Below are positions 20,101 through 30,069 of a stretch of 64,000 bases of DNA, one piece after another. The DNA lies in NCBI GenBank assembly GCA_037043235.1, contig JAWRVZ010000138.1, positions 1,726,501 to 1,790,500 on the forward strand. The letters are read 5' to 3'. The DNA comes from Rhodeus uyekii. Its lineage: Eukaryota > Chordata > Actinopteri > Cypriniformes > Acheilognathidae. The notes beneath the pieces were generated by a model. It searched no databases and was not told the DNA's origin. It saw nothing but the letters and a program-made list of their open reading frames with translations. Each line of letters begins with the position of its first letter. Position 1 is the stretch's first letter. A program made the position numbers and the translations under genes.

Positions 20101-21949
20101 AGAGTTTCCCAGATAAAATATTTGATCTTTTTCAATGGTTAGAAATTGTGCAAACGTGTAAAGGCAGTGACCCTAATGCACATTGTGTGAGAACTGAGGT
20201 GCACTACGACACTGAAACATGCAGGCAACAGACTACACACTTATTTCATCATATTGCAGCCTTTTATTTGGTAATTAGACTAAGCTATATTGCCATTTCA
20301 CTGCAGATTGTCCTGCAGTTCTCTCATGAAAAGCCCCATTTGAGTAAACTTGTGTTATGACACATAACAACCAACAGCGAGTCTTCGTGCATAAAACACG
20401 AGCATGCAGGAGATTTGAAAACAGCCGTTTTGGAGCAATGAGTGGATATCAGTCTGCACCACACAAGCTTTTTAAAACCTCAGTACGGATGAGGTTATGG
20501 ATGATTTGTAGAATTTTCTTAATAAAACAAATAAATACTATTACTACAGTGGAGTTCTCTTATCTCGACTCACGGTTAACTCGCCAATCCTATTATGTTG
20601 ACTTTTTTGAAGTGGAACGTTAAACTCCCTATTTGTCTCAGTATTTTCTCATCGGTTACGTCGATTCCTTAATGTTGCTGAACCCTAGTATCTCGAGCAC
20701 AAAAGAGGGACAAATTCACACTTCACATGGTTATCTCGTGACTCATGATGGTACCGAGTTCACTGCGCATGCGCTGAGTTTGTGTTGCACGTGGATCACA
20801 CGTGAATCTCCAGTGGAGCCGTGCAACCGCAGAAGAACTCGCGGAGCAGTGTTACCAACTTAGCGCCTTTGTTGCTATATTTAGTGAGTATTCAGACCAC
20901 ATTTTCAAAAAAGCAACAAGCGACAAATCTAACGACTTTATCTGGAGTTATTGGAGACTCTCTGATGTGAAAGCACATATCGTTCTTACTCTTACAAGTG
21001 CTGCTGTACCAAACCACTCACACCTTCTCTGATTTGATTGGTTTTCTCAATTTTTTGACAATAAGTATGAGGCTTAGATCAACACACACACACACACACA
21101 CCTGCTTCTGTTCTGATGTGCGCTCTGCTCAGCGATGGGGATTGAATAACTCGTTTATTAAAGTAGTACCTATTCCTCTGTACTATACTAATTATAATAT
21201 GTTTGCACCTGTCCCGTTTACTTTCCTGAATGGAAGGAAGATGCTGGAGATCCACTGAAGGTTTGTTCTGCAGTGACTGACATTCCTACAGCTTTTGTGT
21301 TTGAGCAAACGCTCATAAACAGGGTAACAATCTAAAGCTATTGACTGAGCCGGTTGGAGACTGATCACGTGATCCTCTGTGTTGTTGACTTTGCAGCTGG
21401 TTACTCTGAAAGCTCAGCTTGTGTTTCCACGTTGCCGTCTCATGATAACTGGTCTGGTCTGCAGATGTCGTCCTACGTGGGCCACAGCTCGACCCCGAAC
21501 TCAAACTCCAGGTGAGGCTCTTCTACCATTTCACACACTTCCACTACAACTTATCTGCAACAAATTAAGCTCTAGAAAAAAGCACGCCCTTGTCGACTCC
21601 GGGGTGTTCCCAGTTTGAAACCTGCTAATCTGAACACAATATGTTGCTCTTGGTTGTTAATTTCATATCGACATGATGTTGCACAGCACTGAAACCTCAC
21701 TTTTGTTTTGTACCTGTTCGCAGTCAGTACACCAGCTTGTGCTCTGCAGGGAAGTCACCTTTGACCTCAGTGTCTCAGGCTGCTGGACAGTCTGCCAGTC
21801 TCTACAGCAGCAGTCTCTCTCATCCCGTCACAGCGCCCTCTTCTGGCTCTTCTTCACACGAGTCTGTGCCTGAAGTGCTGGAGGCCTGGCAATATGAACG
21901 CTCAGCTCGTGTCTGCCTTCCTGCAGCCTGGACCCAAATCACACCCTGA
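14121..21949 (+). CDS. tbxtb: Brachyury (T-box transcription factor T), tbxtb paralogue, 8 exons
   Basis: Exons: 14121-14323, 17049-17313, 17392-17526, 17619-17680, 19005-19066, 19239-19397, 21397-21511 and 21724-21949 (TGA). All borders are AG/GT, phases match, and the sum is 1227 bp (408 residues). The N-terminus has the Brachyury motif RVDHLL (about residues 15-20). The T-box spans about residues 46-224 and includes LTNEMIVTKNGRRMFP, FGAHWMKSPVSFSKVKL, ITALKIKHNPFAKAF and LDAKER. After it come Brachyury-specific tracts (WFLPATGSLCPANPHTQFGG, RCAPYPSPYAHP, LPSHDNWSGLQ, QYTSLCS), which argue against tbx19. In vertebrates the protein is a nuclear activator binding palindromic T sites and maintaining posterior mesoderm and notochord; in zebrafish tbxtb acts redundantly with tbxta. 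T-box substitutions at usually constant sites (MKSP, KYEARI, SFSETQ) suggest some relaxed constraint. The tbxtb versus tbxta assignment rests on the ELQAGSEKGDPTE N-terminal region and is inference. Confidence 0.9.
15321..15405. repeat. Cluster of TTACCGCA repeats, direct and inverted
   Basis: Three direct 16-base repeats of TTACCGCAGCATGTCT start at 15321, 15337 and 15353 (the third degenerates after the core). They are followed by inverted copies TTGCGGTAAAGAC (15374) and GTCGCGGTACAGAC (15392). Similar motifs occur at 14986, 16441 and 16464. All lie inside the intron 1 transposon. Confidence 0.8.
15500..16010 (+). pseudogene. Broken basic/coiled-coil protein gene of the intron 1 transposon
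   Basis: Coding similarity to itself is clear across frames. A first block (about 15525-15608) carries KDPKRYADIHEKECYKKRKE and then a stop. A second open block (about 15625-15870) is Arg/Lys-rich, then has NTPPVTPSDEDLLAAPLEPL and a Lys-rich tail ending in a stop. A third block (15869-15983), shifted by one base, encodes a Lys/Arg coiled-coil helix (DAKYKLKKAVASIEKYRKRC) ending in TAA. The pattern (basic N-terminus, Pro/Thr/Ser hinge, basic coiled coil) resembles uncharacterised dispersed proteins in fish genomes. I know no function. Stops and a frameshift mean it is dead here. Confidence 0.55.
17805..18870 (+). mobile_element. Mosaic Tigger-like MITE in tbxtb intron 4
   Basis: It begins TTATCTCGACTCACGGTTAA, as in the Tigger-like family at 20547 and 59384 but without the outermost CAGTGGAGTTC, and ends GTTATCTCGCTAAACGG. 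From about 18400 it contains a piece of the CCGTATTTTCCCGC MITE (compare 5570-6070), ending GGTTATGTGTGGGAAAATCTG. The same internal junction occurs at about 32370. No transposase was seen. Confidence 0.65.
19484..20072. mobile_element. MITE with CAGCGTTGRGGAAA inverted ends, tbxtb intron 6
   Basis: The left end CAGCGTTGGGGAAAGCTACT is mirrored by a right end reading TAAGGCGTTTCCTCAACGCTG. The 8-base flanks (CATACATG and GATATACG) match at five positions, which suggests an old hAT-type duplication. Interior sequence is non-coding. Confidence 0.6.
20547..21140 (+). mobile_element. Tigger-like element, 3'-truncated, tbxtb intron 6
   Basis: CAGTGGAGTTCTCTTATCTC at the left end, preceded by TA, matches the termini at 33041 and 60314 in inverse orientation. 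The body (…CACTTCACATGGTTATCTCG…, GCGCATGCGCTGAGTTTG) matches 24270-24600 in reverse complement. A short (CA)n lies at 21083-21102. The second end is not present. Confidence 0.65.
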
Positions 21950-22282
21950 CCACATCAGCTGAACTGCCATTGCTTTATGCCACAAATATATGATCAACTG
22001 GTTTCTCTGTTTTTGCAGTGGAAGTGAATTCGTATGCTGTAAATACAAAACTAATCTCGAGATTTGAAAACTAAACCCTATTAAGACTTAACCAAACTCA
22101 ATATTTTTTTCTATATTCAAGTTAAGCAAGTGTTTCATGATTTTGTCATTGAGTACTACTAATTCAGTTTTTAAATATGCAAACTGTTATTTGAAGGCAT
22201 ATTGTGCATCAGGCTTATTTATTTGTCTTATTATGAAGGATACTATATGTGCTTAATTGTGAAGGAAAACATTTGTGAAAAG

Positions 22283-22288
22283 AATAAA
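22283..22288 (+). terminator. tbxtb: Polyadenylation signal of tbxtb
   Basis: AATAAA lies 334 bases after the stop codon and is followed by a T-rich tract. No earlier canonical signal was found after the stop. Confidence 0.65.
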
Positions 22289-22751
22289 TGTTTATATTTC
22301 AATTCAGAACACATAAAATGAAAGCTCTCCTCAAATTGGTTTATTAAACATATTTTGTTATAAACGTATCTTAACAGTTAATGACCTGGTATCACACAAA
22401 TTAAGCTATAATTAGGTTTTAGTTCAATTGAAAAAAAAAACGTTACCGTGTGCATCTTGAGACAAAACAATGGCACTGACATATTTGAAGATATGCTTTA
22501 AGTTAAAACAGATCAAACATGTTAGTCTGAGAATAGACTCAAGCCTTGAAACCTTTAATATTCCTATTAAAAAGTGAAAAATTATGCATGTAAATGCATG
22601 ATTAAAGTTATAAATGTGCGATTTGTATTTACATCAATATAGTCAGTTTAAAAATATGAAATCCATCTTCATAAATTATTTTATTTAAAACATTTTACAG
22701 ACATAGTCAGTGATCTGCAACCATTTAGCTTTAAACTAAATGTTGAGCTTT

Positions 22752-22838
22752 TAGATTAGATTAGATTCAACTTTATTGTCATTACACAAGTACAGGTACA
22801 AGGCAACGAAATGCAGTTTAGGTCTAACCAGAAGTGCA
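22752..22838 (-). mobile_element. 5'-truncated LINE tail of the 24.6-kb LINE family
   Basis: In reverse complement this matches the very 3' end of the large LINE (29550-29650): GCACTTCTGGTTAGACCTAA, then a CTTGTACCTGTACTTGTG segment, an AATAAAGTTGAATC segment and a short (TCTAA)n tail. It is a dead-on-arrival insertion just after tbxtb. Confidence 0.8.
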
Positions 22839-22839
22839 A

Positions 22840-23800
22840 TAGCAGCAATCCATTTTAACTGGATCTCGATGCTTCTTCTGAGATTGCTTGCAGTGTCAGC
22901 ACAGAGGAACATGCAGCGGTCTCTGAGCAGCGCAAGCCATTTCATTTACGCATCCATGAGAACGAAATAGTTCAATCCTGTTGATTATTTCTGCTTTATT
23001 TATTATTCTCCCTCAAATTCAAATCATATCTCCCTAAATGTCTATCTGAAAACACAAATGTTAGAATAACCATAAATGTATGAAGACAAAGAAAGTACAC
23101 TCTTTAATGTATAATACTGTTTCAATTTATTTCTAAAAATTTCTAAAACAAATGTGTACAGACAGAGTTGCACTTAAGACGCATTGTATTCAAAATAATA
23201 CTTACTAATGTGTTGTTCAGTTAATTGAAATGATGGAGATTAATAATACAATATAAGCTTTACTATACAGTTCAGGATGAATTTGTGTGCTTCTAATTCT
23301 TTATTATTAATTATCCAAATTTACCACAAGATGGCAGGAAAGCAAAATTAACTAGATGGGGGAAGTTTATGAAATAAACTTCAGTTGGCTTGAGAAAGCC
23401 TTGCCTAAGCCAAGGTTTATTGAAGACAGGGCACAAAACAGTGAACTGGTGAAAAGGTGAATATACAGGGAACAGTGAGCGGCTTATCTGGAGTGGCTGA
23501 ACACAGAGAATATCTCAGAGAATCTTGGAAGCTGGGATTCACTTGGAACTCAGAAGAGGGTCTTGAAGAGAGAATAGCGCAGAGTAGCGTGAGCTGTGAC
23601 CAGACACTGAGTGCAGAGTGAGGGCTTGTCAGCGCCGGACAGAAACGAGCGGGTGGCCAGTGCGAGTGCAAAGAGTTTATTATAAGACAGAAAGTACAAC
23701 AAACAAACAGAAAGATTTCCGCTGTGAGATTGATCCAGGTGGCACAGGGACTGAATGGGCACGCAGACGGGAAGTGATAAATCCTTGTGGCAGACGTGAA
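22840..23800. other. Intergenic stretch, no gene seen
   Basis: AT-rich to about 23330, then a more GC-balanced block (23400-23760) whose open frames on both strands lack recognisable motifs. It could be an old repeat. Confidence 0.3.
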
Positions 23801-23804
23801 CAAC

Positions 23805-24605
23805 AGGAACACCGGATATCAATGTACACACACTGTATATGTTTGCTAACAACAAAAGGCATATGTGCAGCAACTAACAGCAGAGATTTACCAGAATACA
23901 ATAAAAACACCTTCCATTCTCCATACAAACCTTTAATTATATTCTCCAACATTGCAAACACAATTTCACTCACAGCGTAAACAGTCATAATATATTCGTG
24001 AGGTCATCAGCTGTACTAGATTGATACTTTCTTGTGTTCTGTCTGTCTAATGTGCTTTCTCAACAAATTCAGCTTCGTCCCGTCTTTTAATACCCAGGTT
24101 CTTCAATCCACAGCGGCGCTGAGCAGAGCGCACGTCAGAACAGAAGCAGGTGTGTGTCTGTGTTTATCTAAGCCTCATACTTATTGTAACCGCTCGTCAA
24201 TGTCAAATTATTTGAGAAAACCAATCAAATCAGAGAAGGCGGGCACACAGCAGTGAGTGTTTGGGGTGGGGGTACAGCAGCACTCGCTGCGCGTTGAGAA
24301 GAGTAAGAACGATATGTGCTTTCACATCAGAGAGTCTCCAAAAGTCTTCAATAACTCCAGATAAAGTCGTTAGATTTGTCGCTTGTTCTGAATACTCACT
24401 AAATATAGCAACAAAGTCGCTAAGTTGGCAACACTGTCCGCGAGTTCTTCTGCGTTTGCGCGGCTCCACTGGAGATTCACATGCAACGCAAACTCAGTGC
24501 ATGCGCAGTGAACTCGGTACGATCATGAGTCACAAGATAACCTTGAGAAGTGACGAATTTGTCCCTCTTTTGTGCTCGAGTTATTAGGGTTCAGCAACAT
24601 TAAAG
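23805..24605 (-). mobile_element. Tigger-like element, part before the LINE insertion
   Basis: In reverse complement 24270-24600 matches the element at 20547-21140 (GCGCATGC, 'AACTCCAGATAAAGTCG', 'CTCGAG'). 23820-23980 matches 59505-59600 (ACACACTGTATATGTTTGCT). The remaining end of the same element is at 29651-29776, separated by the LINE. Confidence 0.65.
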
Positions 24606-24617
24606 TGATGATCTAAG

Positions 24618-27581
24618 ATGGCGGCGCGAGTACATCGCGAGGCTCGGGGTCTCTCCAGTTTCTGCAATTTTGCAGTATTACTCTTGCTTATCTCGGGTCT
24701 GTTTGTGCAGAACAGTTGTGCCTTTACATCGTACACCCGAAGTGAGCTTTTGGATATTGGTTTGCAAATTTCCGACGGTTTTATGGACAACCTTCGACTC
24801 CTTCCTGAGATCGCTAGGACGCCCGAGGCAGCGCATTCTTCCCGGCCGGGCGGAAGTGCTCGCAGGCGGCGTCGAGATCGTAAACAAAGGCGAGGCAAGC
24901 GTGGAGGACTTAGAGCTCGGCTAAAGCTTACACCACACCGGCTCTCTCTACCCAGTATCTTCCTTGCCAATGTCCGATCGCTAGTGAACAAAATGGATGA
25001 GATTCGACTCAACATGACACACAGCAAAAGACTTCTGAACTGTAACGTCATTATCTTCACGGAGACGTGGTTAAATAGCGGAATACCAGACTCGACTATT
25101 GAGCTCACGGGACATCACACGCTCCGCGCGGACAGAACAATAGATGGATCCGGTAAGACAAGGGGAGGTGGATTGTGCATTTACATTAACAAAGCTTGGT
25201 GCACAAACTCTGCTGTTGTTCGGAGCCATTGTTCAGCTAACCTAGAGTTTCTCATGGTTAAATGTAGACCGTTCTATCTGCCGCGGGAGTTCACTTCCAC
25301 CATTATAACTGCAGCTTATATTCCCCCGGATGCTGATGCCAAGCTTGCTATGAAAGAACTTTATGCAGCCATCAGTAAACAACAGACTCTTCACCCGGAA
25401 GCGGCGTTTATTGTTGCGGGTGATTTTAATCACTCTAACTTAAAGACTGTGCTACCCAAATTTCATCAGAATGTTTCCTGTCACACCAGAGGAAACAAAA
25501 CCTTAGACCATGTCTACACAAACATGGCTGGGGCCTACGTGGCGACACCCCTCCCCCACCTGGGACAATCTGACCACATCTCTTTGTTCCTCACTCCCAA
25601 ATATTCACCCCTCATCAACCGTGTGAAGCCATCAGTGAAGACCATCAAGGTGTGGCCTGCGGGGGTAGATTTCACACTCCAGGAAAGGTTCCTACACACA
25701 GACTGGAGTATGTTTGCTTCCCAAGCCACCAGTGATGCTCACACAGACATTGACTGCTACACATCCTCTGTATTGGATTATATTAATACCACCATTGACA
25801 GTGTTACAACCCAGAAACAGATCACCACATACCCAAATCAGAAGCCATGGATGAACAAGGAAGTGCGACTCCTGTTGAAGACACGCAATACTGCCTTCAG
25901 ATCAGGAGATACACAAGCCTACAGCACATCCAGAGCAAATCTGAAGAGGGGCATCAAAAAGGCCAAGCACTGCTACAAGCTGAAGATAGAGGGACACTTT
26001 TCCAACTCTGACCCTCGACGCATGTGGCAGGGCATCCAGGCCATCAGTGACTACAAACCCACCCACTCCACCCCTGCAGCCACTGATGTCAACTTCCTGA
26101 ACGAACTAAATGACTTTTATGCTCGCTTTGAAAGAGACAACAGAGAAACTGCAACCAAGCTCAAACCCTCAGTTGATCACCCTCCAATCACCCTCTCATC
26201 CACTGATGTCTGCAAGGCACTGAGCCGGATCAGCACACACAAGGCTGCTGGACCAGACAACATCCCTGGACGTGTCCTCAGGGCATGTGCGGAGCAGCTC
26301 GCTGGGGTCTTTACAGACATTTTCAACCTGTCTCTTGCCCAAGCAGCTGTACTAACATGCTTCAAATGCACCTCCATTGTGCCAGTGCCAAAACACTCTA
26401 GTCCGAGGTGCCCTAACGACTACCGCCCTGTAGCACTCACACCCATCATCATGAAGTGCTTTGAGCGGCTGGTCCTGGAACACCTAAAAGACTCTATACC
26501 ATCCACATTGGACTCACATCAGTTTGCTTATCGCAGCAATAGGAGCACAGAGGATGCTGTTGCCATGGCACTGCACTCTGTGCTCACACACCTGGACAAT
26601 AAGAACTCTTATGCACGGATGCTGTTTGTTGACTTCAGCTCAGCATTCAACACTATCATCCCGGCCAAGTTAATAGCCAAACTTGAAGACTTGGGCATCA
26701 ATACCTCACTCTGCAACTGGATTCTGGACTTCTTGACCAACAGACCCCAGAATGTCCGATCTGGATCCACCTGCTCCACATCCATCACACTTAACACTGG
26801 TGTACCACAGGGCTGTGTGCTAAGCCCGTTTCTCTACTCCCTCTTCACCTCCGACTGCAAGCCTGTGTTTGGATCTAATGCCATCATCAAGTTCGCAGAC
26901 GACACTACGGTGATCGGTCTCATCAGCAACAACGATGAGACTGCCTACAGGGAAGAGATCCAGCACCTGTCCACATGGTGCAACGACAATAACCTGCTCC
27001 TCAACACCACCAAAACGAAGGAGCTCATCGTGGACTTCAGGAAAGAGTCAAGAGGTACACACGACACCATCCACATCAATGGAATGGCCGTTGAGCGTGT
27101 CTCCAGCTTCAAGTTCCTGGGGATCCACATCTCGGCTGACATGACCTGGACAACCAACACCTCCAGCCTGGTCAAGAAGGCTCACCAGCGCCTCTTCTTC
27201 CTGAGGACACTGAGGAAGAATCAGCTCTCCTCGGCTATCCTGGTGAACTTCTACCGCTGCGCAATAGAAAGCATCCTGACGAACTGTGTCACAGTATGGT
27301 ATGGGTGCTGTTCTGTCGCGGAGCGCAAGGCATTGCAGCGGGTGGTGAAAACTGCCCAACGCATCACAGGGACTCCACTTCCTGCCATCGAGCACGTCCA
27401 GAGGAAACGCTGTCTGCGTCGAGCTCGCAGCATCCTCAAGGACTCCTCTCACCCAGCCCACAGACTGTTCTCCCTCCTTCCCTCCGGCAGGCGTCTCAGG
27501 TGCCTCCGGACCAGAACCAGCAGACTAAAGAACAGTTTCTTCCCCAGAGCTGTCTCTTTACTGAACTCTAACCCTTGCTGA
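24618..27581 (+). CDS. LINE endonuclease-reverse transcriptase polyprotein, intact
   Basis: 987 residues, start to stop without interruption. After a hydrophobic and then Arg-rich N-terminal stretch, an APE-type endonuclease begins at about residue 112 (FLANVRSLVNKMDEIR). It shows TETW (148-151), GDFNH (268-272) and the terminal SDH (318-320) that form its metal and phosphate site. The reverse transcriptase follows: KAAGPDNIPGRVLRA (about 540), FVDFSSAFNTI (about 668), GVPQGCVLSPFLYSLF (about 730) and the catalytic FADD at 759-762. The C-terminal domain (FLGIHISADMTW, VWYGC, HPAHRLFSLLPSGRRLR) is typical of this group. The enzyme would nick target DNA and copy its RNA there. All catalytic residues visible to me are present. 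The ATG is chosen because it lies 12 bases into the element in a GC-rich start; an upstream ORF1 is absent. Confidence 0.9.
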   Translation: MAARVHREARGLSSFCNFAVLLLLISGLFVQNSCAFTSYTRSELLDIGLQISDGFMDNLRLLPEIARTPEAAHSSRPGGSARRRRRDRKQRRGKRGGLRARLKLTPHRLSLPSIFLANVRSLVNKMDEIRLNMTHSKRLLNCNVIIFTETWLNSGIPDSTIELTGHHTLRADRTIDGSGKTRGGGLCIYINKAWCTNSAVVRSHCSANLEFLMVKCRPFYLPREFTSTIITAAYIPPDADAKLAMKELYAAISKQQTLHPEAAFIVAGDFNHSNLKTVLPKFHQNVSCHTRGNKTLDHVYTNMAGAYVATPLPHLGQSDHISLFLTPKYSPLINRVKPSVKTIKVWPAGVDFTLQERFLHTDWSMFASQATSDAHTDIDCYTSSVLDYINTTIDSVTTQKQITTYPNQKPWMNKEVRLLLKTRNTAFRSGDTQAYSTSRANLKRGIKKAKHCYKLKIEGHFSNSDPRRMWQGIQAISDYKPTHSTPAATDVNFLNELNDFYARFERDNRETATKLKPSVDHPPITLSSTDVCKALSRISTHKAAGPDNIPGRVLRACAEQLAGVFTDIFNLSLAQAAVLTCFKCTSIVPVPKHSSPRCPNDYRPVALTPIIMKCFERLVLEHLKDSIPSTLDSHQFAYRSNRSTEDAVAMALHSVLTHLDNKNSYARMLFVDFSSAFNTIIPAKLIAKLEDLGINTSLCNWILDFLTNRPQNVRSGSTCSTSITLNTGVPQGCVLSPFLYSLFTSDCKPVFGSNAIIKFADDTTVIGLISNNDETAYREEIQHLSTWCNDNNLLLNTTKTKELIVDFRKESRGTHDTIHINGMAVERVSSFKFLGIHISADMTWTTNTSSLVKKAHQRLFFLRTLRKNQLSSAILVNFYRCAIESILTNCVTVWYGCCSVAERKALQRVVKTAQRITGTPLPAIEHVQRKRCLRRARSILKDSSHPAHRLFSLLPSGRRLRCLRTRTSRLKNSFFPRAVSLLNSNPC

Positions 27582-27589
27582 CCCCACTG

Positions 27590-29080
27590 CTCTCTCACCG
27601 CCACCCCCACCATCCCACTCCCCTCATAGACTCCTCTCCCCCCCCACCACCATCCCACTCCCATCCAGACTCTCCTTTCACCCCCCCACCATCCCACTCC
27701 CCCCAGACTCTCCTCTCACCCCCCCACCATCCCACTCCCCTCATAGACTCCTCTCAACCCCCTGCCCCCCACCACCATCCCACTCCCCTCACAGACTCTC
27801 CTCTCTCCCCCCTAAACCACCATCCTACCACCCTCATAGACTCCTCTTACCCCCCCCACCAGCCCACTCCCCTCACAGACTCTCCTCTTACCACCCACTC
27901 CCCTCACAGACTCTCCTCTTTCCCCCCCCCACCATCCCACTCCCCTCATAGACTCCTCTCCCCCCCACCACCATCCCACTCCCCTCATAGACTCCTCTCT
28001 CCCCCACCACCATCCCACTCCCCTCACAGACTCTCCTCTTACCACCATCCCACTCCCCTCACAGACTCTCCTCTTACCACCATCCCACTCCCCTCATAGA
28101 CTCCTCTCCCACCACCATACCACTCCCCCCCACCATCCCACTCCCCTCATAGACTCCTCTCCCACCACCATACCACTCCCCCCCACCATCCCACTCCCCT
28201 CATAGACTCCTCTCTCCCCCACCACCATCCCACTCCCCTCACAGACTCTCCTCTTACCACCATCCCACTCCCCTCATAGACTCCTCTCCCCCCCACCATC
28301 CCACTCCCCTCATAGACTCTCCTCACTCCCCCACCATCATCCCACTCCCCTCAAAGACTCTCCTCTTACCCCCCCACCATCCCACTCCCCTCACAGACTC
28401 CTCTCCCCCACCACCATCCCACTCCCCTCATAGACTCCTTTCTCCCCCACCACCATCCCACTCCCCTCACAGACTCTCCTCTTACCACCATCCCACTCCC
28501 CTCACAGACTCTCCTCTTACCACCATCCCACTCCCCTCACAGACTCTCCTCTTACCACCATCCCACTCCCCTCACAGACTCTCCTCTTACCACCATCCCA
28601 CTCCCCTCACAGACTCCTCTCCCCCACCACCATCCCACTCCCCTCATAGACTCCTTTCTCCCCCACCACCATCCCACTCCCCTCATAGACTCCCCCCCCA
28701 CCATCCCACTCTCCTCTTACCACCATCCCACTCCCCTCATAGACTCCTCTCTCCACCACCACCATCCCACTCCCCTCACAGACTCTCCTCTTACCCCACC
28801 ACCATCCCACTCCCCTCACAGACTCTCCTCTTACCCCACCACCATCCCACTTCCCTCACAGACTCTTCTCTTACCCCCCCCCCGCCACCATCCCACTCCC
28901 CTCATAGACTCCTCTCCCCCCCACCACCATCCCACTCCCCCCACAGACTCTCCTCACCCCCCACCACCCCACTCCCCTCACAGACTCTCCTCTCACCCAC
29001 CACCATCCCACCCTCCACTACACCAGACTCCTTCACTGCCCCCCCCCCCCACTACTACCCTTATAGACTCTTCGCTCACT
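27590..29080 (+). repeat. C-rich minisatellite in the LINE 3' region
   Basis: Dozens of imperfect 28-45-base units share a core CACCATCCCACTCCCCTCA followed by (C/T)AGACTCCTCTC. Unit length varies with the number of C and of 'CCA' repeats. Apparent open frames here are repeat translation, not genes. Confidence 0.9.
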
Positions 29081-29650
29081 CTGTTACTTATTTGTGCCAT
29101 TTGCACTGCCGACTGTTCATTACAGTAACAACTGTTTACAGTAACAACTGTTTACACTTGCACCTTGCACTACTGTACTTTAGCTGGAACATGCTCATTT
29201 GCACTACAACTGTTCATACAGTACCAACTGTTTACATTTCGCATTTCACTTATTTGCACTGTCCATGCTCATTGCACTACCTTAAATCTACTGCTTACCT
29301 TAAGCTAACAATTGTATACATCTACCTGTAAAATTCTGTTTATAGTTAGAGACATCTGTATATACATTTACATTTATAGCACATATTCACCTGTAAAGGC
29401 TGTTTATAGACACCTGTAATTATATTTATAGCACACACTCACCTGTTATAGTAATAACCATCTGTATATTTATATTCATTGTACATATTACCTGTAAATC
29501 CTGTACATATCCTGCACTTATGCAACCATTGTACATATCCTGCACTTGCTGCTATTGCACTTCTGGTTAGACCTAAACTGCATTTCGTTGCCTTGTACCT
29601 GTACTTGTGTAGTGACAATAAAGTTGAATCTAATCTAATCTAATCTAATC

Positions 29651-29776
29651 TAAAGATTCGACATAACCAATGATAAAATGCTTAGACAAATAGGGAGTTT
29701 GACGGTTCCACTTCAAAAACGTCGACATAATAGGATTGGCGAGTTAACCGAGAGTGGAGATAAGTGAACTCCACTG
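29651..29776 (-). mobile_element. Tigger-like element, part after the LINE insertion
   Basis: It continues the element interrupted at 24605 and ends GAGATAAGTGAACTCCACTG, the family terminus, then TA. The joined order of the two parts matches the uninterrupted copy at 59384-60314. Confidence 0.7.
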
Positions 29777-30069
29777 TATACAGTAATGGCCAAAATTGTT
29801 GGGACCCCTGAAATTTTTCCAGAAAATCAGGTATTGCTCACAGAACAGCATTGCATTAACACATGTTCTGTTATACACTTTATTCACTTTGTGTGTATTG
29901 GAACAAAAAACAAGGGGGAAAAAAAATCACATTTCACATTATTTCACACAAAACTCGAAAAATGGGCTGGACAACATTATTGGTACCCTTTCAAAGTTGT
30001 GGATAAATAAGATTGTTTCAAGTATGTGATGCTCCTTTAAACTCACCTGGGGCAAGTAACAGGTCCTTA

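Larger units (their letters stand above)
24606..29650 (+). mobile_element. Near-complete non-LTR retrotransposon (L2/Rex1-like group)
   Basis: The 5' end is followed almost at once by AAGATGGCGGCGCGAG and one intact ORF. The 3' end reads GCACTTCTGGTTAGACCTAA … AATAAAGTTGAATC followed by (TCTAA)n. TAAAG flanks both sides (24601-24605 and 29651-29655), a short target duplication, although the TCTAA tail makes one border ambiguous. The insertion split a Tigger-like element. Single-ORF structure, an APE-type endonuclease and pentamer tail fit the CR1/L2/Rex1 group; the exact clade needs a tree. Confidence 0.8.

Noticed and set aside
14121..21949. tbx19 or tbxta as the identity of the T-box gene
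   Set aside because: C-terminal tracts after the T-box match Brachyury rather than Tbx19, and the N-terminal region fits the tbxtb paralogue better than tbxta. The latter point is less certain.
23417..23988. Cys/Ser/Leu-rich frames on the minus strand
   Set aside because: They overlap repeat-derived DNA, lack consistent splice context, and show no domain; they do not support a gene.
27575..28099. 174-codon open frame after the LINE ORF
   Set aside because: It is translation of the C-rich minisatellite (Pro/His/Ser/Leu repeats); no independent coding signal.
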